Below the pieces are notes generated by a model that searched no databases, was not told the DNA's origin, and was given only the letters and a program-made list of their open reading frames with translations. Both the position numbers and the translations under genes were made by a program. Source: Bacteroidales bacterium (GTDB taxonomy: Bacteria; Bacteroidota; Bacteroidia; Bacteroidales; P3). From it: a DNA stretch of 44,096 nucleotides. The stretch's first letter is position 1. Every line of letters begins with the position of its first letter. Location of the stretch: contig JAKVOZ010000014.1 of NCBI GenBank assembly GCA_022482545.1, forward strand, positions 1 to 44,096, given 5' to 3'. Shown here one piece after another: positions 42,187 through 44,096 of this stretch.

Positions 42187-43218
42187 ATGAAAATAAAATA
42201 CATTTCATCATTAATTGCATTTTGGACAACAATCATAATGTTCACTTTACTAACTACAATTAGTTATTTTTCTTCTATTTCAATAATATTATGGATTATT
42301 TTAGCAATTGTAAATTTTTGTGTAGTATTCTTTTTTGTAAGATTTTGGTTGCAGAAAGAATTTTATGATAAAATAAGAACAATATATAAGAATATCTATA
42401 ACTTTAAAATTAATAAAAAAGATTTAAAACAAAACATTAACTCATCAAATATTGGTATAAAAGAAGTTAGCGATGAAGTAGATCATTGGATGGAAGATAG
42501 CAGTAAAAGGATTGATCATATGTTAGCCTTAGAGAAATATAGAAAAGAATATATTGGCAATGTTTCTCACGAACTTAAAACACCTATATTCACTATTCAA
42601 GGATATATTTCTACTCTTTTAGATGGTGCAATGGACGATAAAGAATTAATGAAAAAATATCTTGAAAGAACTAATGTTAGTATTGATAGAATGATTGCTA
42701 TTGTTCAAGATTTAGATACAATAACTCAATTAGAACTTGGTGAAGTTAAACTTGATTTAACCAAATTTGATATGGTATTACTTACAGAAGAAATTGCTGA
42801 AAGTTTTTATTTAAAAGCAAAGTCAAAAGATTTGATAATACATATAGTTAATGATGGTCCTGTTATGGTTGAAGCAGACAAAAATAGGATACGTCAAGTA
42901 CTTATTAATTTAATAGATAATGCAATAAAATATTCCAAACAAGATTCTAAAGAAATACGCATAAAATTCTTTGATATGGTTGATCAATATCTTATTGAAG
43001 TATCTGATAAAGGAATAGGGATAGATGAAAAAGATATACCAAGAATATTTGAAAGATTTTATCGTACAGACAAAGCTCGTAATCCTCAATATGGAGGAAC
43101 AGGTCTTGGTTTAGCAATAGTGAAACATATCATTCAAGCACATGATCAAACAATAAATGTAAGAAGTAAATTAGGAGAAGGAACAGTGTTTGGTTTTACT
43201 TTAAAAAAAGCAGTGTAA
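42187..43218 (+). CDS. Membrane sensor histidine kinase without extracytoplasmic sensor domain
   Basis: A 343-residue kinase. Two membrane helices (about 9-29 and 31-53) are joined by a few residues only, so there is no periplasmic sensing domain. A short linker leads into HisKA with H128 in YIGNVSHELKTPIFTIQGY. Next is HATPase_c with N-box NLIDNAIKYSK, G1 DKGIGIDEKD, F-box IFERFYRTDKARN and G2 GGTGLGLAIVKHI. This PhoR-like layout suggests intramembrane or partner-mediated sensing. It pairs with the response regulator 9 bp upstream. A lipoprotein gene follows 74 bp downstream and might be part of the sensing path; that is inference. Confidence 0.93.
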   Translation: MKIKYISSLIAFWTTIIMFTLLTTISYFSSISIILWIILAIVNFCVVFFFVRFWLQKEFYDKIRTIYKNIYNFKINKKDLKQNINSSNIGIKEVSDEVDHWMEDSSKRIDHMLALEKYRKEYIGNVSHELKTPIFTIQGYISTLLDGAMDDKELMKKYLERTNVSIDRMIAIVQDLDTITQLELGEVKLDLTKFDMVLLTEEIAESFYLKAKSKDLIIHIVNDGPVMVEADKNRIRQVLINLIDNAIKYSKQDSKEIRIKFFDMVDQYLIEVSDKGIGIDEKDIPRIFERFYRTDKARNPQYGGTGLGLAIVKHIIQAHDQTINVRSKLGEGTVFGFTLKKAV

Positions 43219-43292
43219 TAAAAACTTAGATAATAATAAATATAAAAAGGCGTTTAATTTATAAACTAATATCTTAATTTATTAGAAAGTTA

Positions 43293-44096
43293 ATGAATAG
43301 AATAAATACATATAAAATAAAACTATTATCATCATTCATCATTTGTTCAATAATGAGTGTTATATTATTTTCAAGTTGTGATAATTTTGAAAATAATCAA
43401 CAAACTCCTGCATACATAAAAGTTTCAGGGTTTAAAGTAGTAATGAATCCTAATATATCATATCAGCAAGATGACGGATTTCTAACAAATAACATAACAG
43501 ATGTTTGGCTTTATGTTGATAATGAATTTCTTGGTGTTTATTCTTTACCAACAGATACAAATAAACCTCTTGTTATCCCTATTTTAAAAGAAGGTAAGCA
43601 TGTTATACAACTTCGTCCAGGAGTAAAATGGAATGGAATGGCAGCAACAAGAGAATATTATCGTTTCTATACTTATGAAAATGATACTGTTGATTTAGTT
43701 TCTGGTCAAACAATAACCATACCTACTCAAAATATAACTTACAACAATTATGCTACTTTTGCTATGGTTGATTTGTTTGAAGACACTTACAATCATTTTC
43801 AAGATGATACGACATCTAAAAAAAGAAGAAAAATAACATCTAACAACTTACATATAATAAGTAATGATAGCGTAAAGTATGGACATAGTTGTGGAGCAAT
43901 GTATATGAATAGTGAAAGTTCTTCTTTTAAGATTTTAAGTAAAGATAGCATATCTTGTTCTAACCAAAATGCAATGATTCTTGAATTAGATTATCATTGC
44001 AATATTCCTTTTGAAGTAGGCGTTTATGGGAGAACATCTTCTTCTTCATCTCAACGCTCTTTTATTAGTTCAGTTAGACTTAAAAGTAATGTAAAT
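43293..44096 (+). CDS. Unknown lipoprotein, partial (runs off the right edge)
   Basis: An open frame of 268 codons reaches the window end without a stop. It begins with a lipoprotein signal (FIICSIMSVILFSSCDNF, lipid Cys about 29). A beta-rich region with PEGA-like features follows: TDVWLYVDNEFLGVYSLPTD and KEGKHVIQLRPGVKWNGMAATREYYRFY. Then comes a jellyroll-like stretch (FQDDTTSKKRRK, GAMYMNSESSSFKI, EVGVYGRTSSSSSQRS). I read it as a surface lipoprotein with a carbohydrate-binding or structural role. No family is certain. It follows the histidine kinase by 74 bp on the same strand. Confidence 0.75.
   Translation, partial: MNRINTYKIKLLSSFIICSIMSVILFSSCDNFENNQQTPAYIKVSGFKVVMNPNISYQQDDGFLTNNITDVWLYVDNEFLGVYSLPTDTNKPLVIPILKEGKHVIQLRPGVKWNGMAATREYYRFYTYENDTVDLVSGQTITIPTQNITYNNYATFAMVDLFEDTYNHFQDDTTSKKRRKITSNNLHIISNDSVKYGHSCGAMYMNSESSSFKILSKDSISCSNQNAMILELDYHCNIPFEVGVYGRTSSSSSQRSFISSVRLKSNVN

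Overview
The window looks like chromosomal DNA of a Bacteroidota bacterium, most likely order Bacteroidales. The evidence is low GC, promoters of the TAnnTTTG type with few Shine-Dalgarno sites, and lineage-typical families: type IX secretion PorP/PorK, DUF4270 lipoprotein, GSCFA protein, a helix-hairpin-helix outer-membrane protein, small GT5-like protein and a UbiA-type prenyltransferase next to Maf. Gene content is mostly housekeeping and cell envelope. I see no phage, transposase, CRISPR array, toxin/antitoxin or defence island, and no tRNA or rRNA.

Layout. 1-2327 (-): start of a type IX secretion operon, porP then porK, cut by the left edge. 2511-6831 (-): lptB, polysaccharide-deacetylase-like protein, hldD, kdsC and rlpA, i.e. 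LPS core-sugar supply, LPS export and cell-wall remodelling. 6989-7519 (+): a shortened methyltransferase relative without a recognisable SAM site. 7516-12139 (-): B12-dependent ribonucleotide reductase nrdJ, then a large helix-hairpin-helix barrel protein. 12560-14713 (+): DegT-type aminotransferase and galE. 14702-16404 (-): GSCFA protein and cutC. 16405-17142: the longest gene-free stretch, with a hairpin and a local GC-richer patch. 17143-25633 (+): purL, secreted pepC, an unknown secreted protein, then coaX, an outer-membrane barrel, a TPR protein and lptC, closed by a bidirectional terminator. 25920-27967 (-): HU, a 29-residue basic ribosomal-type protein and RNase G. 28122-30139: a lipoprotein (-) back to back with mreC-mreD (+). 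30315-34280 (-): envC, dsbD and a DEDDh exonuclease. 34727-35518 (+): two unknown proteins. 35671-44096 (+): pcm, GT5-like protein, DUF4270 lipoprotein, MORN/YwqK repeat protein, UbiA-type prenyltransferase, maf, a two-component pair, and a lipoprotein cut by the right edge.

The most unusual features are non-coding. Two intergenic arrays, at 30151-30300 and 34450-34569, are built of short imperfect palindromes repeated at a 22-bp period. They lie 4 kb apart and share no obvious sequence, but they have the same architecture. Smaller points of interest are the 29-codon bS22/mS38-like gene at 27577-27666, the degenerate methyltransferase with an in-frame 21-bp repeat at its start, and a loosely conserved AAACGAAGA-containing motif in at least five intergenic places. 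No complete new multi-gene system is visible.
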